A stretch of DNA of 64,000 bases from Thamnidium elegans (GCA_025201345.1 JAIXMG010000002.1:1054001-1118000); one strand, 5' to 3'; counted from the stretch's first letter, positions 1 through 11,710 are shown. The notes: a model not told the origin generated them from the sequence alone. Translations and numbers: made by a program.

Positions 1-11
1 CTGGAGGTGAA

Positions 12-3000
12 ATGGATTCCGACAGCAATGAAAAGAAAGTAGAAACACCCGTATTTAGTTCATTTGGTTCAACAACAACGACAGAAAAGGCACCTTCGGG
101 CTTTTCATTTGGATCAGAAAAGAAACCTTCAACTTTCACTGGATTTGGATTTAGTACACCTGCCAAGTCCAACGAAGATAAACCTTCTTTTGCTGGATTC
201 GGTAACGCATCAACTGAGCCTGATAAATCTACGGAAAAACCTGTTGCTGGATTCTCATTCGGTTCTTCAGCACCTGCTAATATCGGTACTTTTGGTGCCT
301 CTAAACCAACTACATCAGAAGAAAAGCCTTCGCCTTTTGGTGGCTTTGGAAACCCTTCTGCTCCTTCTTCAACTTTTGCTGGTTTTGGGGCTAAACCTGC
401 TCAAGATACACCCGCTGAAAAGGCTGTCGATAAACCATCACCTTTCGGTGGCTTCAGCTCAAAACCTGCAGAAGATATCGCAACTGAAAAATCAACTGAA
501 AACGCAACTGAAAAGCCTTCATCTTCATCTTTTGCTGGCTTTGGTTCAAATCCCACTGAGAATAAGTCAACTGAAAAGACTGCTGATAAGCCTTCTCCTT
601 TTGCTGGTTTTGGTTCTGGCAACAAACCTTCACCCTTTGGTGGTTTTGGTGCTAAACCCGCTCAAGATAAATCAACTGAACAAGCTACCGATAAACCTTC
701 CCCTTTCGCCGGCTTTGGCGCAAAGCCTACTGAGAACAAGTCAACTGAAAAGGCAGCTGATAAATCATCATCTCCTTTTGCTGGTTTCGGCTCTACCACC
801 AAACCTAGTGAAGACAATGCAGAAACGAAAAAGACTACCGATACACCTTCAACCTTTACTGGATTTACATTTGGTTCATCTGCTGCTAAATCGACCGATA
901 CAACTGACGATGCCACTAAACCTAAAGAGACTTCATCATCATCTCCTTTTGGGTCTGCTCAATCAGATAACAAGCCTGCAGAAAAGTCTTCACCTTTCGC
1001 AGGCTTTGGAGCTAAACCCACATCATCAGAACAATCTACATTATCAGCATCTGCTTCCCCCTTTAAACCTGCTGCATCTAATACCATGAATTTTGGGTCA
1101 TTTGGAAAGCAAAAAGAGGTATCTGAAAAAGAGGATACCACCACCTCTTCTGATAAATCCAGTACCACACCATCTGTGCAATTCAACACCAGTGCATCCT
1201 CTTCCTTCACCATGAACAAACCTACAGAGTCAGATAAACCATCATTAGATAAGGATACCACAGCCGAACTTTCAAAACCTTCCTTCTCAGCATTTAAACC
1301 TACTATCTCCGAAGAAACTAACGATAGTAACAAACCTACCAACCCTCCTCCTACTATTTCCAAGCCCTTTTCATTCGGTTTATCTAGTGAATCTACAGCT
1401 GAAAAACCTAGCAGTACTCCTTTCTCTTTTGGCTCGTCTGCAAGTACTGGTTTCCCTATGAGCGTACCCTCCAGCGATGCTAGTTCCTCCAACAAGAAGA
1501 GACAATTGGATAAAGATACCGATGATGATGGACCTTCTTCTAGTAAGAAGGGTCCTGCTGCATCCAAGCCTTCTCCTTTTGGTGGATTCAATTCTTCTCA
1601 AGGATTTTCGTTTGGAACACCTGCTGCTTCTGCTGCACCCACTAACATCGCACCTCCCTTTTCATTCAAGTCGTCCACTACTGATAACAAGGATACAGCT
1701 AGTAAGCCCGGTAGCTTTTCGTTCAATTTTCCTACTTCTTCTACCGTGCCTGCCGCGCCTACCCCATCTACTGCTAGTACCAGTAAGCCTATCGATATGT
1801 CATTTGGTGCACCTGCCACCTCTGAAAAGAAGGATACACCTGTCAGCAAGCCATTCACATTTGGAGCACCTGTAACTACAGAGACCACGACCGCAGAAAA
1901 GAACTTTAGCTTTGGTGCACCCCCTGTACCTTCTTCAGAGAGTACATCAGATAGTACCGGCGCACCTAAAGAGACGACTAAACCTACATTATCATTCGGA
2001 ACCGCTTCTAGCAGTACATCAAACGAAAAGGAAGATGGAGAGATTACATCTAATGAAAAGAGTAGTAAATCAATTGGTAAATCGCCTTTATCCACCAGTA
2101 CTTTTAGCTCTTCTGAATCGCCTTTTACAACCACCAATGCTGCAGATAAAAATGATAGTGCTAAGACAAACGCGTTTAGCCTTTCTAACCCTACTGTTAC
2201 TGAAACACCTGGGTCTGTCAATCTCGCTTTTAGTAAAGTTGGAAGTACAGAAGCTAATACCTCTGCTACTTTAACATTATCTGCTGTTAAAAAGGATACC
2301 TCAAGGTAAGTTTTTTTTTTAAAAAAAAGAGAAAATAGAAAAAGGGAGAGTGTAATTGATTTTTTTTTTTTTTTTTTTTTTTTTGCTTTAGTGAAAGACC
2401 TGTACAAACAACGCTTAAATCTAATGTATCTGAACCCGCTCAAATCACATATAAAACTTGTTTCTGGGAGTTACCGGATGATGCTCGTAATGAATTAGCG
2501 TTACTTGCTCACTTTATTACAGAACAAACTGATAAGCATGATAAAATTGCCGAAGAAATCAACTCATCCTTTGGTCCTACATTAGACGAAATGGGTGTAA
2601 AAGCTTTAGCTATGGATACCGTAAGTTTTATATAAACATATGCGTGTATATTTTTATTGACTTTTTTTATGTAAATAGGATACTGCTATTTTAAGAAAGC
2701 AATTGGCAGTTCAAAGTGAATCACTTGAAGTATTAATCTCTCAAAACAAGACACAACGGTTGAACGCTATCTCTGCCAGTAACGTACAAAAGCAAGATTC
2801 AAAGAACTGGCGTGTTCGTGGTTCAGCAGAAAACTGGCAGTTTTTTGAAAATACCATTGAATCTATGGAGAATAGATTAAGACAGTTTACAATTGCTACA
2901 GATTCTATCAAGGAAGCTGTTGAAAGTTTCCAAAAGGATACCTTACCTTCACCCGCTGCCATTGGTGAAGTTATGAACCGTCAACGTAACATGTATTTAT

Positions 3001-3071
3001 CTTTGGCAGGCCGTGTTGCTGAACTTCATCAAGAAGCCAATCGCGTTGTTAAGAAACGTAAATTAAACTAA
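12..3071 (+). CDS. NUP49: FG-repeat nucleoporin, Nup49/Nup58 type (5' end may be incomplete)
   Basis: Exons 12-2305, 2392-2620 and 2679-3071 join in frame to about 971 aa. Residues 1 to about 760 are a low-complexity Ser/Thr/Lys/Pro-rich region with dozens of FG motifs (GFG, FGGF, FAGFG, FSFG), the permeability-barrier type of nuclear pore protein. The last 190 residues are non-repetitive and helical. Their end (AAIGEVMNRQRNMYLSLAGR and following) resembles the Nup58/Nup49 coiled-coil that pairs with Nup54/Nup57 and Nup62/Nsp1 in the central channel. The family assignment is from pattern memory, and Nup57 or Nsp1 is less likely. In-frame codons precede the ATG without a stop inside the window, so an upstream exon cannot be excluded. 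Intron 1 contains a T10A8 tract just after the donor and a T25 run before the acceptor. A basic KKRK tail ends the protein. Confidence 0.8.
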
Positions 3072-3253
3072 AAAAAAGAAAAAAAATATATTTTATTAGA
3101 TGTATAAATGCATTTTTTTTTTTTTTAAGAATTGAAAGATTTTTTATTTTATTTACTATATAAAGAATAGAAGAAATTGTGTATTATAAAGCTTTTAACT
3201 AGATATAACGATAGTTACAGAAAGAGTATAATATGGCGAATTATAATAACTTT

Positions 3254-5439
3254 TTACTTGTTTAAACCTTGAGGAAAGACGGATTCAAAGAACTTTAAAG
3301 AATGCTCCAAGGTAGCATTATCCGTGACGATCTTGGCATTGGCAATATAATGATCAGGGCGAAGAATCATTACAACGCAAGGTTTTGTATCCCCAGCTAA
3401 AAATGAGCCATAAAATGGCACAGAAACTATTCGGTTAGTAACAGACATTGGTAAATCAATTCTTTCCTCCGTAAAAAACGACTCCTCGGCAGCAGATTCT
3501 TCTTCTTTTGTTACAAAAGAAGGAAATACGCTTCCTGAGTGACAATGCCAAGCGGATCGAATAATTACGCGACGAATAGGAAGGTTCCTTGTGAGGTTCC
3601 AAAACATTTCCATTTGCTCTATGCGAGGTTTAGTTCCTGAATGACAAGTATCGATAAAGAGTGCAACAAATTCAGTATTTCCCACAAGTATTTCGCGAAG
3701 ACTTTTACGTTCGATTGTTCTTGAGTAACCAGATTTAGGGAAAAATGATTTTCGAAGTGGACCAGTTTCTGGGACAAATCGACCTGCCAAGGTAAGTCCT
3801 TTATCCGATGTACCGATAAGTTTTGATTCATTATTGACAATTAAATTAAGCTTTATACACTGGTTAGTTAAACAAAATTTTAGAAAAAAAATAGATCTTT
3901 TACCTGCATTGTATTGTTGAAAGCATATCGACGTATTTGAGGTATCTTAAGAGCTGCAGATATTAACATTCCACCGAAATTAGCCATAAAACTATCTTCA
4001 GTTAATGCAGTTTTTGTAGCTGAACCTGTTGTTTCAATAGTGCTTTTAGCAAGTGGTTCTCTCTATTTAAACATATTAGCTTCTTTCTCTCTTCTTTTTA
4101 ATATATCAGTAGTTATTACCTCGATACTATAAGAATCCAATAACCCCTCAGGGTCAGCAACAAGGCCTTTTAACACATGTGACATTTTCCAAGCCAAGTT
4201 ATCGGCTAATATGAAATTGTGTTACATTTTTTTCTTTTTGTGCTACTTTATATTAAAACTTACCGTCTTGAAGTCCCATGTTCATACCTTGACCACCTGC
4301 TGGTGAATGACAATGAGCGGCATCTAGAATAAATATTTTTAATATAAGGTACATATATAATAGTCTTTTGTTTGTACCTCCCGCAAGAAAAGCTCTGCCT
4401 CTTCTGAACCCATTTGCTATTCTTTCATTAATTCTAAAGAATGAAGACCAATTCAGATCAGATACTTTCAACTTCATTGGGAAGGTCAATTTGTCAGCCC
4501 ATTCTTGAATATATTCCAATGAAGGAGGCTCCTCCTTTTTAGCTAATCCATGTTGATAAAGGTCCTTTTTATCTTCTTTAGTGAGTAAATAAGCTTCAGT
4601 ATTACCAAAGAGTCGGAACTTATTTTCTCGATCTGGACATTCCTTAAGCGGGTTCAAACGAACCAAACCCATCACATCTACTCAAATACTTTAGTTTTTT
4701 TTCTTATATAAAAGCACTAGTATATATATACTTACATGAACCCTTCATAAACATATTCATTCTAGTCTTTAAATGGTCAGCTTGTTCACCCTTAATAGTT
4801 AAATCAGCTAAATAGAACTTGGTCATGATGGAAGTACCCTCATAAGTCCAATCAGAATTTCCCTTTCTAACATTTGAATGAGTACCATCTGCACCAACGA
4901 TATATTTTGCATGGATTACTTTGACCTCTCTTGTATGAATATCTTGAACCGTACAAGAAACATAATCATCCTCTTGTGTATAAAACGAAAGCTCAGTTTC
5001 CCAATTCACTCTGCAATCTGTATCTTCATTTAATCTATCATTAAAAATTTTTTCTGTTGTGCCTTGCATTAAAACTGTAGCGTGTGGATAGCATGAATCA
5101 GCTTGAGCATCGAGACCATCCAACTGCATATCAAAAAAAAAAAATTTAATAAATTATTTAAACTCCCCTCTCTTTACAAAAACTTACCTCAACGCCATTG
5201 CTAAATATGTTAATACCATTCAAGACAACGGCTTCAGAAAGAATGGCAGACGCAAAGCGCTTTTCTTCAAGTATTTCCATAGTACGCGAAGTAATTAAAA
5301 TAGCTCGACTTTGATCGGTTGGTCCCGGTTTAGGGTCGACACAGTAAACAGTATGACCAAGTGTGGCCATTTGGTAAGCAAAGAAAAGACCAACAGGTCC
5401 AGCTCCGCTTACAAACACATCAACAGTAGGTATAGACAT
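3254..5439 (-). CDS. FAD-dependent monooxygenase, PHBH/phenol 2-monooxygenase family with thioredoxin-like C-terminus
   Basis: Seven exons (5439-5188, 5123-4736, 4677-4378, 4323-4264, 4205-4120, 4062-3904, 3859-3254) give 616 aa in frame. The N-terminal Rossmann motif GAGPVG (about residues 13-18) binds the FAD ADP moiety. GADGTHSNVRK is the DG motif, and GDAAHCHSPAGGQGMN is the GD motif of aromatic-ring hydroxylases; its first Gly-Asp codon is split by an intron, so it appears only after splicing. The C-terminal 200 residues resemble the thioredoxin-fold domain of phenol hydroxylases, ending in the RPDHYIA strand. Expected reaction: NAD(P)H- and O2-dependent hydroxylation of a phenolic or polyketide-like substrate, which cannot be named here. 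It converges with the nucleoporin gene, 182 bp away. A TGAGTCA site lies about 110 bp upstream of the start. Confidence 0.9.
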
Positions 5440-5899
5440 AATTATATATATTTATTTTAAAAAAAAAGAATATGTAATAAAAAAAAGCTGTATTTATTTG
5501 TTTGAAAAAAAAATAGTTATAAACGGGACGGATAGTTAAATTATCCGATGAGTCAAATTCATGCTAGTTAATGATCTAACCTATCGAATTTACCCGACAC
5601 TACGCAAGAAAAAAAAAAGACTCAGCACTTTGTACATTTCCGTGATTATATCATTAGAGTCATTTGAGACATTTTTTGTTGTTGTTGATATTTAGCCCAT
5701 GTAATTGGATTAAGTGATATAGTGCAGCAAATCTTTCTTGCACCAGAGACCCTTTTTTTGTGGTACACCATCATTTACACCACCAGTGTCAATTTATGAC
5801 GTAAATTTTTTTTTTTTAATTTTTTTGGTGCACCACCATTTAATGGTAAAAACGACTTAATATCGTGAGAAAGGAAATTGCAATATAAATATCACGATG

Positions 5900-5949
5900 A
5901 TAAACCCCATTTTATCATGGTTGAATAAACCCCGTTTTATCATGATTGA
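5900..5949. repeat. 25-bp tandem repeat, two copies
   Basis: Units 5900-5924 and 5925-5949 are 25 nt each, match at 23 of 25 positions and abut without a spacer. Each contains an AAACCCC core followed by TTTTATCATG. Confidence 0.85.
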
Positions 5950-6260
5950 AATTACCTATTTATTCCATCTTTTTTTTTTTTTTTAACAATGAATTCATAT
6001 ACAAGCAAGTACCTTTTATACAATCAAATGTTTAAAAATATTTCAAAAGGACCTTCCCTATGATATGGAATTTCCTTGGTGGTGTACCAAGAATAAACCT
6101 TTTTTTTTTTATAAATGCGGTAGTACCAAAGCAAAATAGGAAATGGTAAAGAATCTACTTGAACCCTTTTAATGTAGACAAATGCGACAAACTGTCCTAT
6201 TGGATGGTACCTTGATTATTTAGATTCGCGCATCTTTTCCTTCTCTTGTGTAAATTTATA

Positions 6261-6261
<1 letters not shown>

Positions 6262-6300
<39 letters not shown>
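6262..6300. repeat. A39 homopolymer
   Basis: Uninterrupted run of 39 A about 60 bp before the F-box start codon. Its exact length is sequencing-sensitive. Confidence 0.9.
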
Positions 6301-6305
<5 letters not shown>

Positions 6306-6358
6306 AGCTCATCTTGATCCTCATTTTAAAAAAAGAAACCATTGTTTTGTAATTTTAA

Positions 6359-8188
6359 ATGACATTTCAACAACTTCCTGTAGAAATATGTCTTCAGATA
6401 TTTCGACTATTACCTCGACAAACAGCATACAATTGTATGTTTGTTAGCAAACGTTTTCACTTGACAGCGAAACAAGCATTTTATTTTGAACTATCATTAT
6501 CGGTAAATAACTTTTTACAAGTATACGCCGCTTTAATAGACGACTCTGAAAAGACTTATATGCTCGAACCTTGGGTCCATACACTCACTATTCACCATGA
6601 AAGACCTGTACGACACACACATCAAAATATCATTACAAAATTCGAACCAAACGAGTTTGTAAAGTTACTATCACGTTTATCAAATTTAACAACAATCGAC
6701 CTTCGCTATAGTATCAATTCAGATTACTATATGAGTATACTAGGTGATTTAAAACAAAATACGCTACAACATATTGGAGAAATAATTCCTGGTACAGGTT
6801 CCTTTAAATTAAGACAAAGTTTCTTTCAAACCCTTTATAACTTTAATCAAACATTAACCCATCTAAAAGTTGAATATTGTGATGGTGATATCACGGTAGC
6901 TGGTCAAACTGGAAGTATGATTTCTTTTTTACCTCATTTTAAATCCTTAACGCATGTGTCTATTGATAATCATTATGATAACCGGTTATCGTTTACGGAT
7001 ATATTAAACGTTTGTCCACAACTAGTGAAACTCAATTTTCGTAGTAAATATGATAATCCAGAACCATGTCTAGATAGTATACAGTCTTTTAATAGACTTT
7101 GTATAATTGAACTCTGTATACCTAAATTCACAGCTGCTTACATGGACTATTTTATGCAACATATTCCATCACGTCAATTAAATACATTTAAAGTCGAATT
7201 ACAAGACGAAGAGTTTTACGGGTGGTCAGAAACAGAAGGTATCGATAAGATAATGTCATTTGCAAGATATATGCAACCAGTAAGAAACTTTCAATTATAC
7301 AGTAATAACTCAAAAACCCATAATGAAAAACAAGTGTCGCCTTCGTTGCAAGAAAAGGTGACAAGACTATTTACATTTATTCATGCATTAAAAGGAGATA
7401 AATACATGAATATTGGCGCGATTTGTTCTGATTCGACATCATCAGAGGTATCTATTGAAATTACAAACGGTAAAAAGTTACAGTTTTCATACGGCATATA
7501 TCCCAACAATTTGCAATATGATGATACATTTATATCACCGGATAAGAGTATATCTATCATCGGATACGACATTATTTGTTCTTTATCCTTTATTATTACT
7601 CAAGCGACAGAACCTTTTGGACCAAAACTATTCAGCTATATCTTTAGTCATTGTCCACATATAACAGACTTACAAATTAACAACTGGAACTCAATGTGTC
7701 GATTTGAACTTATTGTCAAAAACATTAAAGATCCTGTATGCTCACAAATTATACTAAAGGGACCAACCCCTACACAAGAACTTATCAATTTAATCTCTAG
7801 TCGTGTACCTAGATTACAAGTATTAAACTGTAAAGGATTTATCAACCCTAAATCCCATATAGATACCAAATATTGTTTGGATTTAACTGGATTTACTTCA
7901 CTAAAAGAATTCTCATTTGATATTGGTAACATTTTACACGGTGTGATCGATTCAAAGTTGTTGATTTTGGACTTTATGGATGAACCTACTATGAACTATT
8001 ACAAGATAGATAAACCATTAAATGGTAATCACTGCTCTTTTACAGAAACAACCGAGCAAGAGTATAATTTAAAGACGTCACCCTTTTCATCGAACATATA
8101 CTTTTACTGTCATAGAATTCATACAATACATATTTATGCTGAATCAATTGAACCAATTGCTCAATTGCGTTTAGGAAAAATGCACTAA
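6359..8188 (+). CDS. F-box protein with degenerate leucine-rich-type repeats
   Basis: Single uninterrupted exon of 609 aa. The N-terminus (FQQLPVEICLQIFRLLPRQT, then CMFVSKRFH) is a clear F-box of about 45 residues, the Skp1-binding module of SCF ubiquitin ligases. The remainder has irregular Leu/Ile-rich repeats with spaced 'L..L.i' patterns, as in the large F-box/LRR families of Mucoromycota, and would supply substrate recognition. The target is unknown. The gene is intronless while most neighbours are multi-exonic, and it lies only 104 bp upstream of the next gene on the same strand. The start is the first ATG after an A39 run. Confidence 0.85.
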   Translation: MTFQQLPVEICLQIFRLLPRQTAYNCMFVSKRFHLTAKQAFYFELSLSVNNFLQVYAALIDDSEKTYMLEPWVHTLTIHHERPVRHTHQNIITKFEPNEFVKLLSRLSNLTTIDLRYSINSDYYMSILGDLKQNTLQHIGEIIPGTGSFKLRQSFFQTLYNFNQTLTHLKVEYCDGDITVAGQTGSMISFLPHFKSLTHVSIDNHYDNRLSFTDILNVCPQLVKLNFRSKYDNPEPCLDSIQSFNRLCIIELCIPKFTAAYMDYFMQHIPSRQLNTFKVELQDEEFYGWSETEGIDKIMSFARYMQPVRNFQLYSNNSKTHNEKQVSPSLQEKVTRLFTFIHALKGDKYMNIGAICSDSTSSEVSIEITNGKKLQFSYGIYPNNLQYDDTFISPDKSISIIGYDIICSLSFIITQATEPFGPKLFSYIFSHCPHITDLQINNWNSMCRFELIVKNIKDPVCSQIILKGPTPTQELINLISSRVPRLQVLNCKGFINPKSHIDTKYCLDLTGFTSLKEFSFDIGNILHGVIDSKLLILDFMDEPTMNYYKIDKPLNGNHCSFTETTEQEYNLKTSPFSSNIYFYCHRIHTIHIYAESIEPIAQLRLGKMH

Positions 8189-8292
8189 AAAAATAATATT
8201 TAAATTACCGATTTTATTACTTTTTTGACTTACGTGTCCTTTTTTTGTTGTCGTCTTTTTTTTCTTCTCCCTCTTTTATCTGTATTTATAAT

Positions 8293-9932
8293 ATGAGTGA
8301 TCATAATGAATTAATTTCGCAATTTGTTAGTATGACAAGTGCGCCTGAATCTCAAGCTCAATTCTATCTTGAAATGAGTGAATGGAACTTGGAGGTATTT
8401 TTTTTTATAAAGTAAAAAACAACAACGTATTAAGCAACTTTTATTTTTATTTTTCAAGGTTGCTGTTTCTCAATACTTTGACAACGTTGGATCAACTGAA
8501 GCACATGCTGAACCTATTGCTGAAACCTCTGCACCAGTAACCACTGCACCTGCTTCTTCTTCCTCTAGCGGTCCTGCTACACCTACTAAAAGAAAGACTG
8601 CCCCTTCGTAAGTTTTTTTTTAAAAAAAAGTTCCAGTTTATTGTATATTAAAAGTAAATATAGATCTAAAATTCGTACTTTGGGCGATATTGGTAAGTCA
8701 AACGATTCTGACGATGAAGAACATGAGAACCTTTATGCTGGCGGAGAAAAATCGTATGTAAACTATGAAAAAATAAAATAAGGAAAGGGTAATGACAGCA
8801 TTTTGTATAGTGGTATGGTTGTTCAAGGGCCTAACAAGAAGGGTGGTAACAATAGTTTAGTAGATGAGATTTTGAAGAAGGCTGCAGAGTAAGTAAGAAA
8901 AAAAATATAAAAAAGAAAAAGAGGACTCAAATATGTATGTATAAAAAATAGAGGTGGACCTGCACCTGAGGAAGAACAAGCTACCAAGAGTGAAAAGAAG
9001 CCTGCTTATACTGGATCTGGATATAGATTGGGTAGTGAAGACGAACCTTCTTCATTAGCTGAACCCTCTTCATCAACTGGATCTGCTTCACCTGTTGCTC
9101 AAGATATTGAACCTGTATGCATATATGTAAATAATTGTATTTACAGATTTTAATTAATGCAGATTTTTTTTTTTTTTTTTGTTAGGCTACACGCCACTTG
9201 ACATTTTGGCGTGATGGTTTTAGTGTAGATGATGGACCATTATTTAAATATACTGATCCAGCTAACCAAGAAATGTTGACAGCCATTAATAGCGGGTAAG
9301 AGAGAGAACTGATAAGCACAAATATATATATTAATTCTATATATAGTCGTGCGCCTCTTTCCTTACTCAATGTACGTCATGGACAACCAGTTGAAGTACG
9401 TGTAGTCAAACGCCAAGAAGAAGATTACACACCCCCTCCCAAGGCACCTCCCAAGCCTTTTGAAGGAACTGGAAATCGCCTTGGCAGTCCCGCAGCTTAT
9501 GTGGCACCTACGCCTGCACCGGGTGCTTTCCCCTCAGCAGCAACTACAGTTGCTCCTACTGTAGATGAATCTCAACCTACTACAAGTATTCAAATTCGTC
9601 TTGCTGATGGATCTCGGTAAGTTATTAAAATGATGTATATATATATATATATATATAAACAATGAAAGAGTATTAATATATTATGAAGGTTAATTGCCAA
9701 ATTAAACCATACTCATACTATTGGGGATATTCGTCAATTTGTCGAATCGTAAGTGAAACCAATAACAAAGTGCCACATTATATATTAACTTTTTGTTATT
9801 TATAGTTCTCGACCTAATGAAAGACCTTATATCTTGCAAACTGCTTTTCCAGTAAAGGAACTTAAGGATAATGATCAAACTATAAAAGATGCTGGTTTAT
9901 TAAATAGTGTTGTTATGCAACGTTATCAATAA
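8293..9932 (+). CDS. SHP1: UBX-domain Cdc48/p97 cofactor, Shp1/p47 (NSFL1C) orthologue
   Basis: Nine exons (8293-8394, 8459-8607, 8664-8753, 8811-8888, 8952-9114, 9186-9295, 9347-9616, 9689-9748, 9806-9932) give 382 aa. Domain order is UBA-like helices (1-45), a Ser/Thr/Pro linker, SEP domain (about 195-260, starting [10 protein letters not shown]), and UBX domain (about 308-382, with the p47-type loop AFPVKEL and ending MQRYQ). Two SHP boxes, [10 protein letters not shown] before SEP and [10 protein letters not shown] between SEP and UBX, are Cdc48-binding motifs of the F/Y-x-G-x-G-x-x-L-G type. The known role of the family is to recruit p97/Cdc48 for membrane fusion, Glc7/PP1 regulation and ubiquitin-dependent protein handling. 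Length matches yeast and human p47 (370-420 aa). Confidence 0.95.
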
Positions 9933-10324
9933 TCAAAATAATAATATTAATAAAAAAAAAAGAACTGTTTATATATATATATATGTATACTTTTTTTTTT
10001 TTTTTTTTTTTTTTTTTGGGTATTTAAGATATATATATATTTATTAAGAAAAAAAAATTGGGGCATAAAAGGGGTGAAGTAAAAAAAAAAAGTGAGATAG
10101 AATACATAAATATAAAAAAGAGATTCTTATTGTTAGGGGAAGGGGAATGTTTATATTTAACCCGAAGGTTTATCTCTTTTTTTTTTGATGAAGAAAAAAA
10201 AAGACAGTATAAAAAGTATATACTGCCACATTGAGTAATTTATGTTATTCTCGTAGTTGTTGTTGTTGTTATCATTGATATTATTATTGTTAAAAAAGAA
10301 GGTCGCTAGCCAATATTCATCATC
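9933..10324. other. 3'-3' spacer between SHP1 and C2H2 gene
   Basis: Convergent spacer of 392 bp, strongly A/T-rich, with a (TA)n microsatellite near 9969-9985, a T27 run at 9991-10017 and GTT repeats near 10255-10270. No gene seen; it probably contains both 3' ends. Confidence 0.7.
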
Positions 10325-11503
10325 TTAATCTTCAAATCCTTCATCGTATCCATGTTTTTGTATCAAGTGGCGGTTTAAAGCATCACCACGACTAAAGTGA
10401 GCAGGGCAATGATTACAAACATGAGCACGTTCATGACGATGAACAGTCGATAAGTGTCTATTTCTGTCATGGCGACGGTCAAATCCCTTCTGGCACTGAG
10501 AGCAAGTGAACTCCTTGACGCGGTTCTTGTCATGGGTTTTGATATGCGTCGTTAAGTTATATTTTCTCTTTGATGTATGTGGGCAGTTGGGGCATCGGAA
10601 TACCTTGGCTGGGGCCTTCTTTCTTTTCTTGGTAGTGGTAGAGGTATCGACAGAGAGTTTTTCGGCTTTTCTTTTTCTGGACCTTGTAGGCTTTATTTCT
10701 TCTTCTTCCTCTTCTTCCTCTTCTTCTAGTTCTTCATCTTCTCGTTCTAAATCTTCTTGTTCTGTAATTTCTTCAATTGGCCCTTCTTGCTTTACGGCCA
10801 TATCTGCCTCTTCTTCGATATCTTCTTCTTCAATATCTTCCTCTGAGCTCATAGGGGAACCGAGGCCAAACAGCTGGTATAATGCCTCTTGATTGTATGA
10901 GGTAGCCTTGTCATCATTATTTACATCAAATAATTGATCAGGATCTTCTTCTGTGATTGATGGCAATTTGCAAGTTGGGGAAAGTGGTGCCTCATCTTCT
11001 TCTTTATGGATGATTAATAAATTTGGGTCGCCGTTAAAAGTTAAAGGGACGTGCTTATTTGCAGTAACAGGATCACTTGGGTCAACAACACGAACCTTAT
11101 CTTGAGCAATAATATCTTGAAATATATTAGGAAAACATTCTTCAGTACCAGGAGTGTCAACATGGTCATCATATGGTGAACAGCTACTATCATCACCAGA
11201 CAGGTAGTCGAAGACTGCTGGTTCTTCAGTCAATGATTGACCATTAGAAGAGGGTGAAAGGTGACTATAATCATAGGTTAATTCGGAAAATGGGGAGCCA
11301 TAATAATCAATTGGTTGGTAGGTGGTTAAATTAGGATCAGCTGTAGAAAATAAGTCGTCACCGTTACATGGTGGATAGATAATTCTGAGCGCATTGTAAT
11401 TGAGTGCTGCGGCAGGACTGATCATGATATCTTGTTTAATGGGTTGATGGCTAACTCTATTGAGAGCTCCAGAATGAGAGAGGTTGTTTTTATTGTGACT
11501 CAT
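10325..11503 (-). CDS. C2H2 zinc-finger transcription factor with acidic region
   Basis: Single exon. ATG at 11503 (MSHNKN) is chosen because the longer reading frame upstream runs through Phe/Lys-rich untranslated-looking sequence; this gives 392 aa. Three C-terminal C2H2 fingers lie at about 304-324 (CPNC...HIKTH), 334-355 (CSQC...HLSTVH) and 363-384 (CNHC...HLIQKH). Upstream are a Glu-rich acidic stretch including about ten consecutive Glu, a basic RSRKRK segment (likely nuclear localisation), and a long Ser/Asp/Pro-rich N-terminus that may be an activation domain. The finger arrangement is reminiscent of Crz1-like factors, but the similarity is not strong enough to name it. A TATATAAA on this strand (11622-11615) and an X-box at 11697-11710 lie upstream. 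Confidence 0.85.
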   Translation of the reverse strand: MSHNKNNLSHSGALNRVSHQPIKQDIMISPAAALNYNALRIIYPPCNGDDLFSTADPNLTTYQPIDYYGSPFSELTYDYSHLSPSSNGQSLTEEPAVFDYLSGDDSSCSPYDDHVDTPGTEECFPNIFQDIIAQDKVRVVDPSDPVTANKHVPLTFNGDPNLLIIHKEEDEAPLSPTCKLPSITEEDPDQLFDVNNDDKATSYNQEALYQLFGLGSPMSSEEDIEEEDIEEEADMAVKQEGPIEEITEQEDLEREDEELEEEEEEEEEEIKPTRSRKRKAEKLSVDTSTTTKKRKKAPAKVFRCPNCPHTSKRKYNLTTHIKTHDKNRVKEFTCSQCQKGFDRRHDRNRHLSTVHRHERAHVCNHCPAHFSRGDALNRHLIQKHGYDEGFED

Positions 11504-11696
11504 TTTTTTGAAAAACTGGTAAAAAAAAAAGGCTTGAAAGCAGTAAAACAAAAAATGTGAAAAATAAAATAGGATACCGAAAAAAAAAAAGGGGAAAAGT
11601 CAATTTTTCTCGGGTTTATATATTTTTTTTCAAGCAGAGAGCAAAAAAACTGCGCCAGTTTCCTTTTTTGGAGAAAAGGGGACTGTTTTTGACACG

Positions 11697-11710
11697 GTCT
11701 CCATGGCAAC
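11697..11710. promoter_or_regulatory. RFX-type X-box upstream of the C2H2 gene
   Basis: GTCTCCATGGCAAC fits the palindromic RFX consensus GTNNCCATGGNAAC at every fixed position. It lies 194 bp upstream of the C2H2 start codon. In fungi, RFX proteins (for example Crt1/Rfx1) bind such sites to control DNA-damage or morphogenesis genes. The function here is inferred only from the motif. Confidence 0.6.

Larger units (their letters stand above)
5440..6358. other. intergenic promoter region between monooxygenase and F-box gene
   Basis: Shared upstream region of two divergent genes. It holds a TGAGTCA site at 5549-5555, a two-copy 25-bp tandem repeat at 5900-5949, GGTG/CACC-rich short inverted segments near 5740-5850 and 6075-6100, and an A39 run at 6262-6300. 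No open frame of note. Confidence 0.6.

Noticed and set aside
1598..2443. Long minus-strand open frame opposite the nucleoporin gene
   Set aside because: Its composition mirrors the repetitive FG region in another frame, with no domain or start context.
5740..6105. GGTG/CACC-type inverted segments suggesting a MITE
   Set aside because: Arms are short and imperfect, and no target-site duplication was seen.
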